From Pseudomonas japonica (GTDB taxonomy: Bacteria; Pseudomonadota; Gammaproteobacteria; Pseudomonadales; Pseudomonadaceae): 64,000 nt of DNA. The position numbers were made by a program, and so were the translations under genes. Under the pieces are notes generated by a model. The model searched no databases. It was not told the DNA's origin and worked only from the letters and a program-made list of their open reading frames with translations. Positions within the stretch are counted from its first letter, which is position 1; each line of letters opens with the position of its first letter. Below are positions 27,065 through 35,949 of the stretch, piece by piece. The stretch is from the NCBI RefSeq assembly GCF_900188455.1, contig NZ_FZOL01000007.1, positions 186,001 through 250,000 on the forward strand, written 5' to 3'.

Positions 27065-29101
27065 ATGCGCCGTATCCATTTGCTGAGCCTGGCTGTGAGC
27101 CTGGGCCTGATCCCTCTTGCATCCGCCGAGCAAGTTGAACTCGGAGAAACCCTGGTCAACGACGAGTACCGCAAGGACCCGACCGCGCCAACCATTAGCG
27201 AAAAACGCGCCGATTTCTCGCGCATCCCCGGCGGTGCCGAGGTGGTCGACGCCGAAACCTACAAGACCGGCCGCAGCAGTACCCTGCAGGATGCTCTAGG
27301 CCTGGCCACAGGCGTACTCATCCAGCCGAGGTTCGGCGCAGAAGAATCGCGGCTGTCGATCCGTGGTTCCGGCCTGCAACGCACCTTCCACGGCAGGGGC
27401 CTTTTGCTGATGCAAGACGGTGCTCCGGTCAACCTGGCCGACGGCAGCTTCGACTTCCAGACCATCGAACCACTGGCCACCGACCACATCGAGGTGCTGC
27501 GCGGCGCCAACGCCTGGCGCTACGGCGCGGCCAACTTGGGCGGCGCAATCAACTTCGTTACGCCCACCGGCAAGACCGCGCCACCGGTAGACCTGCGCTA
27601 CGAGGGCGGCAGTTTTGGCTACCAGCGCCGCTATGTTTCTTTTGCCCAGGACTTTGGTGACTGGGATGGTTTCGTGAGCCTGTCCGATTCAAACCAGGAT
27701 GGCTACCGCGATCACGCCAAACAGGATAACCAGCGCTATTTTGCCAACCTTGGCGGGCGCATCAATGAGCGCCTGGCCACTCGGTTCTACCTGACCCATG
27801 TGGAGAGCGACTCCGATCTGCCCGGTAATCTGACCAAGGCACAAATGCGCAGAGATCCCAAGCAGGCGTCAGCAGCTAGCATCAGCGGCGATCAGCAACG
27901 TGATTTCCTCCTGAACCGCGTCGGCAACATCACCACCTTGCAGCTGGAAGGTGGCCACAGCCTGGAACTGTCGACTTACTACAGCGAAAAGTCGTTGTTC
28001 CACCCAATATTCCAAGTACTCGATATCAACAGCGAAGACTATGGAGCGCGACTGGCCCACAAGTGGCAGAACGAACAAGGCTGGCGGTCGATCGTTGGTG
28101 TAGAAGCCAGCCAGGGACGTAACTGGGACTCCCGCTATATCAATGTTTCCGGGCACAAAGGACGCAAGGTTAACGAACTGCACCAGACCGCGCGCAACCT
28201 CAATGCTTTCGGCGAACTGGAGATCCCGGTGGCCGAGCGCTGGGCGCTGATCGGTGGTGCTGCGTGGCTGCATCAGCAACGCGAAGTAGACGACCGCCTC
28301 AAGTGCAACGCTTTCGTCTCGGCGTTTTGCCTACCACAAGATGAGTCGTTCAACGCCACCTACCAGGGTTATATCGGTCGCATCGGTGTACGCCATGATT
28401 TAGCCGAAGGCGTGCAGATGTTTGCCAACCTGAGCCAAAGCCTGGAACCGCCGACCTTCAGTGAACTCACCGGCGGCCAGGTGGTGACCCAGAACGACGA
28501 GCAAAAAGCCAATACCCTGGAAGTCGGAATGCGTTGGTCGCGTGAAACCCTCGACCTGGACCTCGCGGTGTATCGCAGCGAAATCCATGACGAACTGCTC
28601 GCACTCAATGACAGCAGTGGCCAGCCACTGGGAACAGTGAACGCCGAGCATACGATTCACCAAGGTATTGAATTGGGCGCAACCTGGACTCTTGGCCAGT
28701 TCGTCCTACGCGGCCAGTACCTGCTCAATGACTTTCGCTTCGATGGTGACAAGGTCTATGGCGATAACCGCCTGGCCGGTGTCCCACGGCAATTTATCAA
28801 GGGCGAAGCCTTGTGGCAGTTGCATGGTTGGTACGTCGGGCCGACATTCGAGTGGGTACCCACTCATTACAACGTGGACCACGCTGAAACCTTGTATGCC
28901 GATGGCTATGCAATCTGGGGCCTGAAAGGTGGTTATCGGCCGGCGACAGGACTGGGCTTCTTCGTTGAAGGGCGCAACCTCTCCGACAAGACCTACGTCG
29001 CTACGACTGGGGTGATTGCCGACGCCAAGGGGCAGGACAGCGCTCAATTTCTCCCAGGCGATGGGCAAAGCGTGTTCTTTGGACTGGAATGGCGGATGTA
29101 A
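27065..29101 (+). CDS. TonB-dependent outer-membrane receptor (metal/siderophore type)
   Basis: 678 residues. Signal peptide ends at LIPLASA-EQ. Plug domain about 50-170 with LSIRGSGLQRTFHGRG and IEVLRGANAWRYGAANLGGAINFVTPT; beta-barrel follows and ends in Phe-Phe-Gly-Leu-Glu-Trp-Arg-Met. RBS TAAGGAG. With the DUF2946 gene it resembles the zinc-regulated receptor pair known in P. aeruginosa (PA1921-PA1922, from memory), so zinc or another metal complex is the likely cargo. No clear Zur box was found upstream. The segment sits inside an otherwise catabolic island and appears inserted. Confidence 0.88.
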   Translation: MRRIHLLSLAVSLGLIPLASAEQVELGETLVNDEYRKDPTAPTISEKRADFSRIPGGAEVVDAETYKTGRSSTLQDALGLATGVLIQPRFGAEESRLSIRGSGLQRTFHGRGLLLMQDGAPVNLADGSFDFQTIEPLATDHIEVLRGANAWRYGAANLGGAINFVTPTGKTAPPVDLRYEGGSFGYQRRYVSFAQDFGDWDGFVSLSDSNQDGYRDHAKQDNQRYFANLGGRINERLATRFYLTHVESDSDLPGNLTKAQMRRDPKQASAASISGDQQRDFLLNRVGNITTLQLEGGHSLELSTYYSEKSLFHPIFQVLDINSEDYGARLAHKWQNEQGWRSIVGVEASQGRNWDSRYINVSGHKGRKVNELHQTARNLNAFGELEIPVAERWALIGGAAWLHQQREVDDRLKCNAFVSAFCLPQDESFNATYQGYIGRIGVRHDLAEGVQMFANLSQSLEPPTFSELTGGQVVTQNDEQKANTLEVGMRWSRETLDLDLAVYRSEIHDELLALNDSSGQPLGTVNAEHTIHQGIELGATWTLGQFVLRGQYLLNDFRFDGDKVYGDNRLAGVPRQFIKGEALWQLHGWYVGPTFEWVPTHYNVDHAETLYADGYAIWGLKGGYRPATGLGFFVEGRNLSDKTYVATTGVIADAKGQDSAQFLPGDGQSVFFGLEWRM

Positions 29102-29116
29102 AATCGCTATCGCCCC

Positions 29117-29160
29117 CCATCCTCGTGACGGTGCTCTTGCGGCCACCGTCACGAGGATGG
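29117..29160. terminator. 17-bp perfect inverted repeat after the TonB receptor
   Basis: CCATCCTCGTGACGGTG, a 10-nt loop, and its exact complement. It begins 16 nt after the receptor stop. No T-run follows, so it is either a Rho-assisted or mRNA-stabilising hairpin or the scar of a repeat. The similar length and perfection of REP palindromes is noted, but the core sequence differs. Confidence 0.6.
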
Positions 29161-29307
29161 CCGCGTTACCCCTTGGATCACGCACTCTTTCAGGCAGTCA
29201 GCGCAGGCTTTGCATTCGGCGTGCTTGTTCTCGTCCTTACGGCGTTGCATTTCGCAACGGGCAAACACGCCGGCGATATAGCACACCAGCACCACCACTC
29301 TCGCCAA
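29149..29307 (-). CDS. Doubtful 52-codon Cys-rich ORF
   Basis: On the minus strand a short frame reads about ECKACADCLKEC near its C-terminus, a CX2CX2CX3C spacing like [4Fe-4S] ligands, followed by VIQG and a stop within the hairpin. Only a TTG or GTG start is available and no ribosome site is evident. It may be the end of a gene broken by rearrangement. Nothing else is seen between the TonB and MBL genes. Confidence 0.25.
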   Translation of the reverse strand: MARVVVLVCYIAGVFARCEMQRRKDENKHAECKACADCLKECVIQGVTRPSS

Positions 29308-29397
29308 TCACGCCACATTCACGCGCCAAATCCTGTTTCCTGACGGCGCCAACTTTGTAGTACCTAATTACCGCTCGTCTGAGTGGAGATCACCAGA

Positions 29398-30339
29398 ATG
29401 TCCAGCGTGAATGCGAGCAGCGACAGAAGCCGGTCACCACTGCCTGTCGAATGCCTGGAGTTCGGCCGTGTATCGGTGTTCTTCGGCGCAAAGAACGGCA
29501 AGTACCCGGATGGCAATCAAGTGATCGTTCGCGGTTCGGACACCCTCGCGGCCTTCGACACCCCGATCGTCGCGAACCATATCGGCCCCCGGTTCGACGC
29601 GACCGAACTGGTGGTCATGGGGCATGTGCACGAAGACCATATGGCCGGCCTTCACCGTATCCCCAATGCTCGTGTCTACGTGCATGAGGCCGACCTCGAA
29701 GCGGCACGTAGCTGGGAGGGGATGCTCGCCACCTTCGGTATCAGCGACGAAGCCCGCGCTCAGGAGACACTGCAAAAATTCCAGCGCGAATTCTTCTACG
29801 CTCCCCGTCCAGACGCGCTGGGCTATACCGATGGCGCTTCCTGGGATGTCGGTCAGTCCACCATCCACGCCATCCACATGCCCGGCCACACCGCGGGACA
29901 CACGGCGCTGCTGGTCGAGCCGGAGGGTGTTCTTTTTATCGGCGACATCGACCTGACCGGCTTCGGACCTTATTACGGAGACGCCAGTTCCAACCTGCAG
30001 GACTTCCGACGCAGCCTGGCACGCCTGGCGCAGATACCGGCGAAGGTCTGGGTCACATCGCACCATCGCGGCGTCTATACCGATCATGCACGCTTTCTTC
30101 ATGATCTCGCCGAGTTCACCGGCAAACTGGAAAAACGCGAACAGCAGTTGCTCACCTGGCTGAATGAGCGCGCGCAGACATTGCCGCAACTGGTCGAGAA
30201 GCGCCTGCTGTATCCACCCGGCTATGACGCGGCCTGGGTAGCGGATGCAGAGGCTCGGACCATCCTCCAGCATCTGGACGAACTACGGGCTCAGGGCCGG
30301 ATTCAAGTAGACGCCAGTGGCTTCTATTCCCTGGCCTGA
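29398..30339 (+). CDS. MBL-fold metallohydrolase
   Basis: 313 residues. Zinc ligands: H76-x-H78-x-D80-H81 in GHVHEDHMAGL, H164 in MPGHTAGH, D183/D185 in GDIDLTGF, and the SHHRG segment at 221-225. The C-terminal 80 residues form a helical extension. This is the glyoxalase II/lactonase branch of the metallo-beta-lactamase fold, so ester, thioester or lactone hydrolysis is plausible. A truncated paralogue lies at 26265. It is convergent with the AraC gene and near the Baeyer-Villiger enzyme, whose product could be a lactone or ester; that link is inference. Confidence 0.85.
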   Translation: MSSVNASSDRSRSPLPVECLEFGRVSVFFGAKNGKYPDGNQVIVRGSDTLAAFDTPIVANHIGPRFDATELVVMGHVHEDHMAGLHRIPNARVYVHEADLEAARSWEGMLATFGISDEARAQETLQKFQREFFYAPRPDALGYTDGASWDVGQSTIHAIHMPGHTAGHTALLVEPEGVLFIGDIDLTGFGPYYGDASSNLQDFRRSLARLAQIPAKVWVTSHHRGVYTDHARFLHDLAEFTGKLEKREQQLLTWLNERAQTLPQLVEKRLLYPPGYDAAWVADAEARTILQHLDELRAQGRIQVDASGFYSLA

Positions 30340-30348
30340 ATCGTGCCG

Positions 30349-31365
30349 TCAAGGCCGCTGTGCTCGCCGCCATGCCGCCGGCGAGCACCCGGCCCACCGC
30401 TGAAATGCGCGAATGAACGCGGCGGACTCCGCATAGCCGAGCGACGCGGCCACTTGCTCCACCGACTGCTGCGAATCGCCAAGCAGCCGGCGTGCCCGCG
30501 CGAAGCGCGCCTCGTCAAGCAACTGACGAAAACTGCTGCCCGCCCCCGCCAAACGAAAGCGCAGCGTACGCTCCGCGATGCCCAATGAACGTGCCACTTC
30601 ATCGGCAGCAGGAAATCCTTGCTGAAACAGTGCCAGATGACTTCGAACCTGGGCCGCCAGGTCAGCATTGTCCGGCTCATGGGACTTGCCCCTCAGCCAC
30701 TCCTCGCATTGTTCACGGTAGTAGACGTGCGCCGTGGGATCCGCCGTGAGCAGGCGGCTCTGAAGCACGTCATTGCGCATCCAGATACGCGCGCGATCGC
30801 TTCCAAAGTGCATCGGGCAGCCATAGAAGCTGGCATAGCTCCCCACATTCGGCGGCGCCGGATATGGCACCTCCACTCGCGTGGCAATCCCCTTCCTGCC
30901 CTGCGTGGATAGAAGATCGAGAATCAGCTTGTAAGTACCCGCCATCTCGACGTCGATCAAAAAGCGGCGCCCCGGTTCTGGCAGATCGAGCGGATCGAGA
31001 CACAGCGCACTTTCACGCTCACCGGGGACGAAACTCAACGGGCTGAACAGGAACGTCTGTTGCTGATAGCGCAAGCCGCACTGCAAAGCGGCGTAGGCCG
31101 TCTCGCTGGTCAGTAACAGGAAACTGACCGGCCCATAACCGGCGAAGCCGAAGGCCTGCCCAAGCTCAAGCCCCTGGTCCAGCCGCGGCAGTCTTCTGGC
31201 CAGGTCGCACATCAGCCGCAGCGCCAATCCCCGCTCGATACGCCCACCGGGGGCCAACTGCGCCTCGGTCAGTCCATGGTCGGCCAGCAGAGGAGAAAGA
31301 TCCTGCCCCTGGCTGCGCAGGGCATTGAACAGGTAGAGCAGCGCAAGTACGGGTTGGGTTGTCAT
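30349..31365 (-). CDS. AraC-family regulator with PF12625-type ligand-binding domain
   Basis: 338 residues. N-terminal two thirds match the arabinose-binding-like regulator domain (QPVLALLYLFNALRSQGQDL start, YGPVSFLLLTSETAYAALQCG). C-terminal AraC DNA-binding domain with two HTHs: DEVARSLGIAERTLRFRLAGAGSSFRQLLDEAR and VEQVAASLGYAESAAFIRAFQRWAGCSPAAWR. It is divergent from the monooxygenase gene with a 105-bp shared promoter region, the standard layout for an activator and its target. ATG at 31365 has AAGG upstream. Ligand unknown. Confidence 0.9.
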   Translation of the reverse strand: MTTQPVLALLYLFNALRSQGQDLSPLLADHGLTEAQLAPGGRIERGLALRLMCDLARRLPRLDQGLELGQAFGFAGYGPVSFLLLTSETAYAALQCGLRYQQQTFLFSPLSFVPGERESALCLDPLDLPEPGRRFLIDVEMAGTYKLILDLLSTQGRKGIATRVEVPYPAPPNVGSYASFYGCPMHFGSDRARIWMRNDVLQSRLLTADPTAHVYYREQCEEWLRGKSHEPDNADLAAQVRSHLALFQQGFPAADEVARSLGIAERTLRFRLAGAGSSFRQLLDEARFARARRLLGDSQQSVEQVAASLGYAESAAFIRAFQRWAGCSPAAWRRAQRP

Positions 31366-31470
31366 GAGCGCCTTGCCGAAAAGATCAATTTTCCCCGCGA
31401 CACTAACATACCCACACAAAAACAAAGCCCATTAAATGGACGTCACGCACAACAACAATGGAGCTGTCTC

Positions 31471-33027
31471 ATGAATGCCCGTCTAACCCATTCGTCGCCT
31501 ACTGCCTGCGCCTCGCCACTGCATGTCGAGGTTGCGATCATCGGAGCCGGTTTCGGTGGCCTTTGTACTGCCATCCAGTTACTCGAACGGGGCGAGAGAA
31601 ATTTCCTGCTTCTGGAGAAAGCCGACGAAGTCGGCGGCACCTGGAGGGACAACAGCTATCCCGGCGCCGCCTGCGATGTCCAATCGCACCTGTACTCGTT
31701 CTCCTTCGCCGGTAAATCGGACTGGACCCAGCGTTACGCACCCTGGCATGAGATCCAGCAATACATTCTCGACACCACCGAACGGTATGACCTGCGTCGT
31801 TACATTCGCGGCAACAGTGAAGTCTGCGCGGCGCACTTCAATGACTCGACCGGCCGCTGGCACCTGAGTACCACCCGTGGCGATGAGATCGTGGCGCATC
31901 ATGTAGTCCTTGCCTCGGGACCCCTGCACGTCCCCTCGATGCCCAGCCTGAAAGGCATGGAACGCTTCAAGGGCAAAACCTTTCATTCGGCGCAATGGGC
32001 CCACGACTATGACCTCAAGGGCAAGCGCGTCGTCTCCATCGGGACCGGTGGCAGTGCCATTCAGTACTGCCCGGAAATCGCCCCCGATGTTGAAAAGCTG
32101 TACGTTCTGCAGCGCAGTCCCGCCTGGGTCATCCCTCGCGACACCCGAAAGTATCCGCAATGGCAGAAAACCTTGTTCGCCCGCTTTCCACTCCTGCGCA
32201 AACTGCACCGCGCCCGCCTGTACTGGACCAATGAATCGCGCGTGTGGCCGATCTTCACACCCTGGCTGGCGCGGCGCCTGCAAAGCCTTGCCGCGTTCTT
32301 CATCCGGTGCCAGGTACGTGATCCGGACCTGGTCCGTCGCCTCACCCCTGACTACGTCCTCGGCTGCAAGCGCCTCCTGATCTCCAACAAGTGGTATCCG
32401 ATGTTCAACCGGGCCAATGTCGAACTGATCGACGACGGCATCGCCGAGATTCGAGAGCACTCGGTAGTGATGCGAAGCGGTCGCGAGTTGCCGGCCGACT
32501 GCATCATCTACGGCACGGGCTTTCAGGTCGACCCGCGCCTGTACATGAAGGACTTTCCCTGCAGCGGACTGCCGGGGCGCCAACTGATGGACGACTGGAA
32601 GGACGGTTCCGAGGCCTATCTGGGCATACATGTTTCCGGTTACCCGAACCTGCACCAACTGGTCGGTCCAAACACTGCGTTGGGCCACAACTCGATCCTC
32701 TTCATGATCGAGGCACAGGTGAACTACATTCTTGACGCGATGCAGGCAGTGCGCACCCGCGGCGCCGACTACCTGGATGTCCGGCCCGACGCTCAACGTC
32801 GCTTCAACGAAAGGGTCCAGGACGCGTTGAAGAACACCGTCTGGACCTCCGGCTGTGTCAGCTGGTACCAACAGAGCGACGGCAAGAATTTCGCGATGTG
32901 GCCCTGGTCCACCTGGCGCTACTGGCTCGCCACCCGGCGGCTGCCACGCCAGGACTACAACTTCCAGCAGTGCACTCCGTCAAAACAGCCCACCCCACAC
33001 ACAACGGAAACGCTGGAAACGGCCTGA
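31471..33027 (+). CDS. Baeyer-Villiger-type flavin monooxygenase
   Basis: 518 residues. First Rossmann motif IIGAGFGG (23-30), BVMO fingerprint FKGKTFHSAQW at 166-176 (matches FxGxxxHxxxW), second nucleotide motif SIGTGGSAIQ. These enzymes use NADPH and O2 to insert oxygen next to a ketone, giving esters or lactones; some act as N-oxidisers. GGAG lies 8 nt before ATG 31471. Divergent from an AraC activator. With the MBL hydrolase it could open a ring or cleave an acyl chain. Substrate unknown. Confidence 0.9.
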   Translation: MNARLTHSSPTACASPLHVEVAIIGAGFGGLCTAIQLLERGERNFLLLEKADEVGGTWRDNSYPGAACDVQSHLYSFSFAGKSDWTQRYAPWHEIQQYILDTTERYDLRRYIRGNSEVCAAHFNDSTGRWHLSTTRGDEIVAHHVVLASGPLHVPSMPSLKGMERFKGKTFHSAQWAHDYDLKGKRVVSIGTGGSAIQYCPEIAPDVEKLYVLQRSPAWVIPRDTRKYPQWQKTLFARFPLLRKLHRARLYWTNESRVWPIFTPWLARRLQSLAAFFIRCQVRDPDLVRRLTPDYVLGCKRLLISNKWYPMFNRANVELIDDGIAEIREHSVVMRSGRELPADCIIYGTGFQVDPRLYMKDFPCSGLPGRQLMDDWKDGSEAYLGIHVSGYPNLHQLVGPNTALGHNSILFMIEAQVNYILDAMQAVRTRGADYLDVRPDAQRRFNERVQDALKNTVWTSGCVSWYQQSDGKNFAMWPWSTWRYWLATRRLPRQDYNFQQCTPSKQPTPHTTETLETA

Positions 33028-33036
33028 GTCGCTCTC

Positions 33037-33076
33037 GCCAGTGAATGCACGGAGCGCCCCCCGGACATTCACTGGC
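33037..33076. terminator. 11-bp inverted repeat after the monooxygenase gene
   Basis: GCCAGTGAATG and its exact complement separated by 18 nt, beginning 9 nt after the stop. No T-run. Possible transcript end or right boundary of the accessory region. Confidence 0.45.
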
Positions 33077-33178
33077 ATGACCTGTATTGGCCGCGAAGCA
33101 AGTGCCGGCCAGAAGCGGCGCCAGGCTACTGCCGTAGAGCAGCGCCATCGGCAAAACCGGCTCGCTATATAAATTTGA

Positions 33179-33207
33179 ATACAGCGAGCCCTCTACTACC
33201 GCTGTAT
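33179..33207. promoter_or_regulatory. Candidate TetR operator / promoter region
   Basis: An 8-bp inverted repeat ATACAGCG...CGCTGTAT spaced by 13 nt, overlapping AT-rich GTATATTTTTGTATATTT just upstream of the TetR gene. TetR proteins often bind such palindromes at their own promoters; binding is inferred. Confidence 0.35.
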
Positions 33208-33265
33208 ATTTTTGTATATTTCGAGTCCCGCCCCCGGTCCTGTCGGTACCCAGAAGGAATTCGCG

Positions 33266-33922
33266 ATGTACATCATGCCGTTCGATCCCCGCCTCGATGC
33301 ACCGCGGGCTGCCAGCACGCCCCCTGGCGAGACCGACGATTCGGTCCGCCGCACCATCCTCGATGCCGCCAGCGAGGCCTTCGCCGACAAGGGCTACGCC
33401 GCGACCAAGGTCGCCACCATCGCCGAACTGGCCGGGCTGCCGAAGTCCAACGTGCACTACTACTTCAAGTCTAAGGAAAACATCTACGCCAAGGTCCTGG
33501 AGGACATCGCGCCCTCTTATCTCGATGCCTGCATGCCGGTGACGGACGCTGACGAAACGCCGATCGAGGCACTGACCCAGACCCTGCTGCGCATGATCCG
33601 CCTGTTCGAGCGCCAGCCGTTCGCCGCCAAGGTGTTCATGGCAGAGCTGCGCGAAGGCGCGCGGCGCCTGCCGGGGGAATTCTTCACGCGCTGGACGGTG
33701 CAGACCCAGAAGAGCCTGGCCGACATTCGCCAGTGGGTCGATCGTGGCCTGCTCGCCCCCGTCACCCCGGAACACGCCCTGCTGACCATCTGGGCCATGG
33801 CCCAGTCCTGCGTCAGTCGCGGCTGGCAGATGCCCGGGCTGTCCGGCGAGTCGATGGACTACGACGCGGCGGCGAGCAATGCCGCACGCCTGCTGCTGGG
33901 CGGACTGATGCCGAGGTTGTAG
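33266..33922 (+). CDS. TetR/AcrR-family transcriptional regulator
   Basis: 218 residues. HTH at about 30-75: RRTILDAASEAFADKGYAATKVATIAELAGLPKSNVHYYFKSKENIYAKVL, characteristic of TetR. The C-terminal ligand domain resembles RutR-type members (LFERQPFAAKVFMAELREGA, WVDRGLLAPVTPEHALLTIWAMAQ). AAGGAATTCGCG precedes the ATG; 18 upstream codons without a site are excluded. Target is not evident; it is convergent with the hydrolase gene that follows. Confidence 0.88.
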   Translation: MYIMPFDPRLDAPRAASTPPGETDDSVRRTILDAASEAFADKGYAATKVATIAELAGLPKSNVHYYFKSKENIYAKVLEDIAPSYLDACMPVTDADETPIEALTQTLLRMIRLFERQPFAAKVFMAELREGARRLPGEFFTRWTVQTQKSLADIRQWVDRGLLAPVTPEHALLTIWAMAQSCVSRGWQMPGLSGESMDYDAAASNAARLLLGGLMPRL

Positions 33923-33978
33923 GCGCCACAAAGAACTCAGGCCCACCGGGCGAAACGCCACGACAGGCCTGAGCAAGG

Positions 33979-34004
33979 GAAAAAAACTGGCCGCCAGGCG
34001 GCCA
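33979..34004 (-). terminator. Rho-independent terminator of the minus-strand hydrolase gene
   Basis: On the minus strand TGGCCG-CCTGG-CGGCCA is followed by a T7 tract, 8 nt after the stop of the 34013 gene. Confidence 0.88.
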
Positions 34005-34012
34005 AAGGGAAA

Positions 34013-34912
34013 TCAGAGATTCTCGTCGAGGAAGGTCACCACGGTGCCCATGCACGCCACTCGTTCTTCGACGTGCGGCATATGGCTGGAGTTCTCGAAC
34101 AGCGCCCAGCGGATCCCCGGGATGATGTCGATGAACGGCTTGACCACCAGCGGGGTAGCTTCGTCGTAGCGCCCGGAAATCAGCAGGCACGGCACGTTGA
34201 TCTTGCCCAGGCAGTCGAGGACGCTCAGGTCCTTGGTGTTGCCGATGATGTGGAACTCGTTCGGGCCGGCCATGGCGCGGTACACGGTCGGATCGGCATC
34301 GACCTGCTCGAAGGTCCGCACCACCTCGTCCGGCCATGGGTCCAGGCGGCAGACGTGACGGTCGTAGAACACCCGGGTAGCGGCAATGTATTCCGGGGCA
34401 CTGAAGTCGCCCGTGGCTTCGTGGCGCAGCAGGGTTTCCTGTACTTGCGGTGGCAGTTCGGCGCGCAGGCGGTTGGCTTCCTCGACCCAGACACGCATGT
34501 CCACCGGCGAGTTGGCGATCACGAAGCAGCGCAGGCCCGCCGGGCGGCGTGCCGCGTGCAGGCTGCCGAGCATGCCGCCCCACGACTGGCCGAGAACCGC
34601 ATAGCGCTCCTGGATACCCAGGTGTTCGAGCAGGTTGTCCAGCTCGTCGAGGAACAACTGCGGCGTCCAGAACGACGACGGCTTGTCCGGCAGGTGGGTC
34701 GAGCGGCCGTTGCCCAACTGGTCGTAGTGGATGACGGGATAGCCACCGGCGGCGACATCCTTGTAGGCGTCGACGTAATCATGGGTGCAGCCCGGCCCGC
34801 CATGCAGGATGACCAGCGGAGTGCGTCCGCACTCCAGGTCACCGGTGATGCGGTACCAGGTCTGGTAGCTGCCGAAAGGGGCAAAGCCTTCACGCGATTT
34901 GATGAGTTCCAT
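34013..34912 (-). CDS. Proline-iminopeptidase/amino-acid-amide hydrolase (S33 alpha/beta hydrolase)
   Basis: 299 residues. Oxyanion motif HGGPG at 37-41, nucleophile elbow GQSWGG with Ser110, later GRYDEATP acidic residue and [11 protein letters not shown]is complete the triad. Such enzymes remove N-terminal proline or hydrolyse amino-acid amides. Together with the LuxR gene and a second hydrolase it matches the described PipR locus of plant-associated Pseudomonas. A perfect 16-bp lux-box-like palindrome lies 62 bp upstream of its ATG. Cytosolic. Exact substrate unknown. Confidence 0.88.
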   Translation of the reverse strand: MELIKSREGFAPFGSYQTWYRITGDLECGRTPLVILHGGPGCTHDYVDAYKDVAAGGYPVIHYDQLGNGRSTHLPDKPSSFWTPQLFLDELDNLLEHLGIQERYAVLGQSWGGMLGSLHAARRPAGLRCFVIANSPVDMRVWVEEANRLRAELPPQVQETLLRHEATGDFSAPEYIAATRVFYDRHVCRLDPWPDEVVRTFEQVDADPTVYRAMAGPNEFHIIGNTKDLSVLDCLGKINVPCLLISGRYDEATPLVVKPFIDIIPGIRWALFENSSHMPHVEERVACMGTVVTFLDENL

Positions 34913-34973
34913 TTCATCGGGCTCCGTGTGAATTTGTAGGACACACGATAGCCGCCAGCGCGTCAGTGCATAA

Positions 34974-34989
34974 CTAGAGAATTCTCTAG
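34974..34989. promoter_or_regulatory. Lux-box-like palindrome for the 34013 hydrolase
   Basis: CTAGAGAATTCTCTAG, a perfect 16-bp palindrome, flanked on the minus strand as AACCTAGAG...TCTAGTTA. Its centre lies 69 bp from the hydrolase ATG. A similar sequence stands at 35866-35887 before the second hydrolase. LuxR solos bind such ~20-bp dyads. Confidence 0.65.
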
Positions 34990-35010
34990 GTTTTCGCGAT
35001 TTTTCCGCCG

Positions 35011-35772
35011 TCAGATATCAAGAAGCCGGTAATGCACGGCACGGGCTACCGCTTGCACGCGATTTCTTGCACCAAGTTTGTGCATGGCCGACGTCAGGTG
35101 CAGGGAGATGGTTGCCAGCGAGCGGTTCAGCTGTTCGGCGATCTCCGCCGCGGTCAGGCCCTCGGCGGCCCAGCGCAGGCATTCCAGTTCGCGCCGGGTG
35201 AGGCGGATGGCCTTGTTCGCGCCTTCCTTCAATAGCAGCGGATAGGCGGCCTCCTGCAGGGAATGGGCGAGCAGGCTGAAGTCGGAGAGAAAATGACGGG
35301 CTTCGGCCAGGTCGCGTTCGCTGGTGTGGGTGCGCAACCCCGTCAGGGTGGCGAGGCCGCCGCGGGGCAGGTGGATGGGCACGGTGACACCGCAGCCCAG
35401 CTGGGCATCCTGCAGGTAGCCGCTGACGGGGGCATGGCGGCGGTCGAGGTGGCGTTGCAGGACGGTCTCGTCCTCGGGCCGGTAGGACCAGACGAATGGC
35501 GCAATCGAGGTGATCGCCAGGTGCTGCACCGGGTCTATCTGGTAGTAGCCCTCGGAGCACCAGAGGTCTTCCCAGTCAGCGGGGGTATTGCGCACGCTGA
35601 CCACGGTGGGTGTGAGCACTTCGCCCACGTGGTCCAGCGGGACCGCCGTGTAGTCGTAGGACAGGGCGTCGAAGCCCAGTTCCGCCGCCACCTCCGCGGC
35701 GACGTCCATCTGTTCGTCCAGGCTCCTGCCAGACAACAGACGGGCATTGAGATCAGCCAGCTTGGCCCGCAT
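35011..35772 (-). CDS. pipR: PipR-like LuxR solo (plant-responsive)
   Basis: 253 residues. Autoinducer-binding domain (about 15-165) plus C-terminal Lux[40 protein letters not shown]. Ligand-pocket residues: W67 (TraR W57) is kept, but the TraR Y61 position is W71, a change typical of plant-responsive solos; D80-P81 and W95 are kept. No luxI gene is nearby. It stands between two proline-iminopeptidase-like genes and a peptide ABC transporter, exactly the PipR layout. Reported PipR ligand is an ethanolamine-derived acetamide; I infer the same type here. Symbol by synteny. Confidence 0.82.
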   Translation of the reverse strand: MRAKLADLNARLLSGRSLDEQMDVAAEVAAELGFDALSYDYTAVPLDHVGEVLTPTVVSVRNTPADWEDLWCSEGYYQIDPVQHLAITSIAPFVWSYRPEDETVLQRHLDRRHAPVSGYLQDAQLGCGVTVPIHLPRGGLATLTGLRTHTSERDLAEARHFLSDFSLLAHSLQEAAYPLLLKEGANKAIRLTRRELECLRWAAEGLTAAEIAEQLNRSLATISLHLTSAMHKLGARNRVQAVARAVHYRLLDI

Positions 35773-35865
35773 TCCTTGCTCTCCCTGTGTGTGTACCCCT
35801 GCCAGATTTCCATCTTGAAGTCCGCCAAGTAGAATGCCACGGCTCGGCGCGGGACTGCCAGACGA

Positions 35866-35887
35866 AACCTATAGGAAATACTAGCTT
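35866..35887 (+). promoter_or_regulatory. Lux-box-like element for pipA
   Basis: AACCTATAGG...CTAGCTT shares the frame AACCTAxAGxA...CTAGxT with the 34974 palindrome (read on the minus strand). Its centre lies ~74 bp before the pipA ATG, close to the 69 bp of the other copy. A TATAGC at 35915-35920 may be the -10. Imperfect dyad. Confidence 0.6.
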
Positions 35888-35949
35888 GTAGGCGAAGCAA
35901 TCTCCTGCGCAGGGTATAGCCGAATACCATTGCCGACAGGAGAGTAGCG

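Noticed and set aside
29089..29343. 84-codon plus-strand ORF after the TonB gene
   Set aside because: It starts within the receptor gene's end, runs through the hairpin and has no family features.
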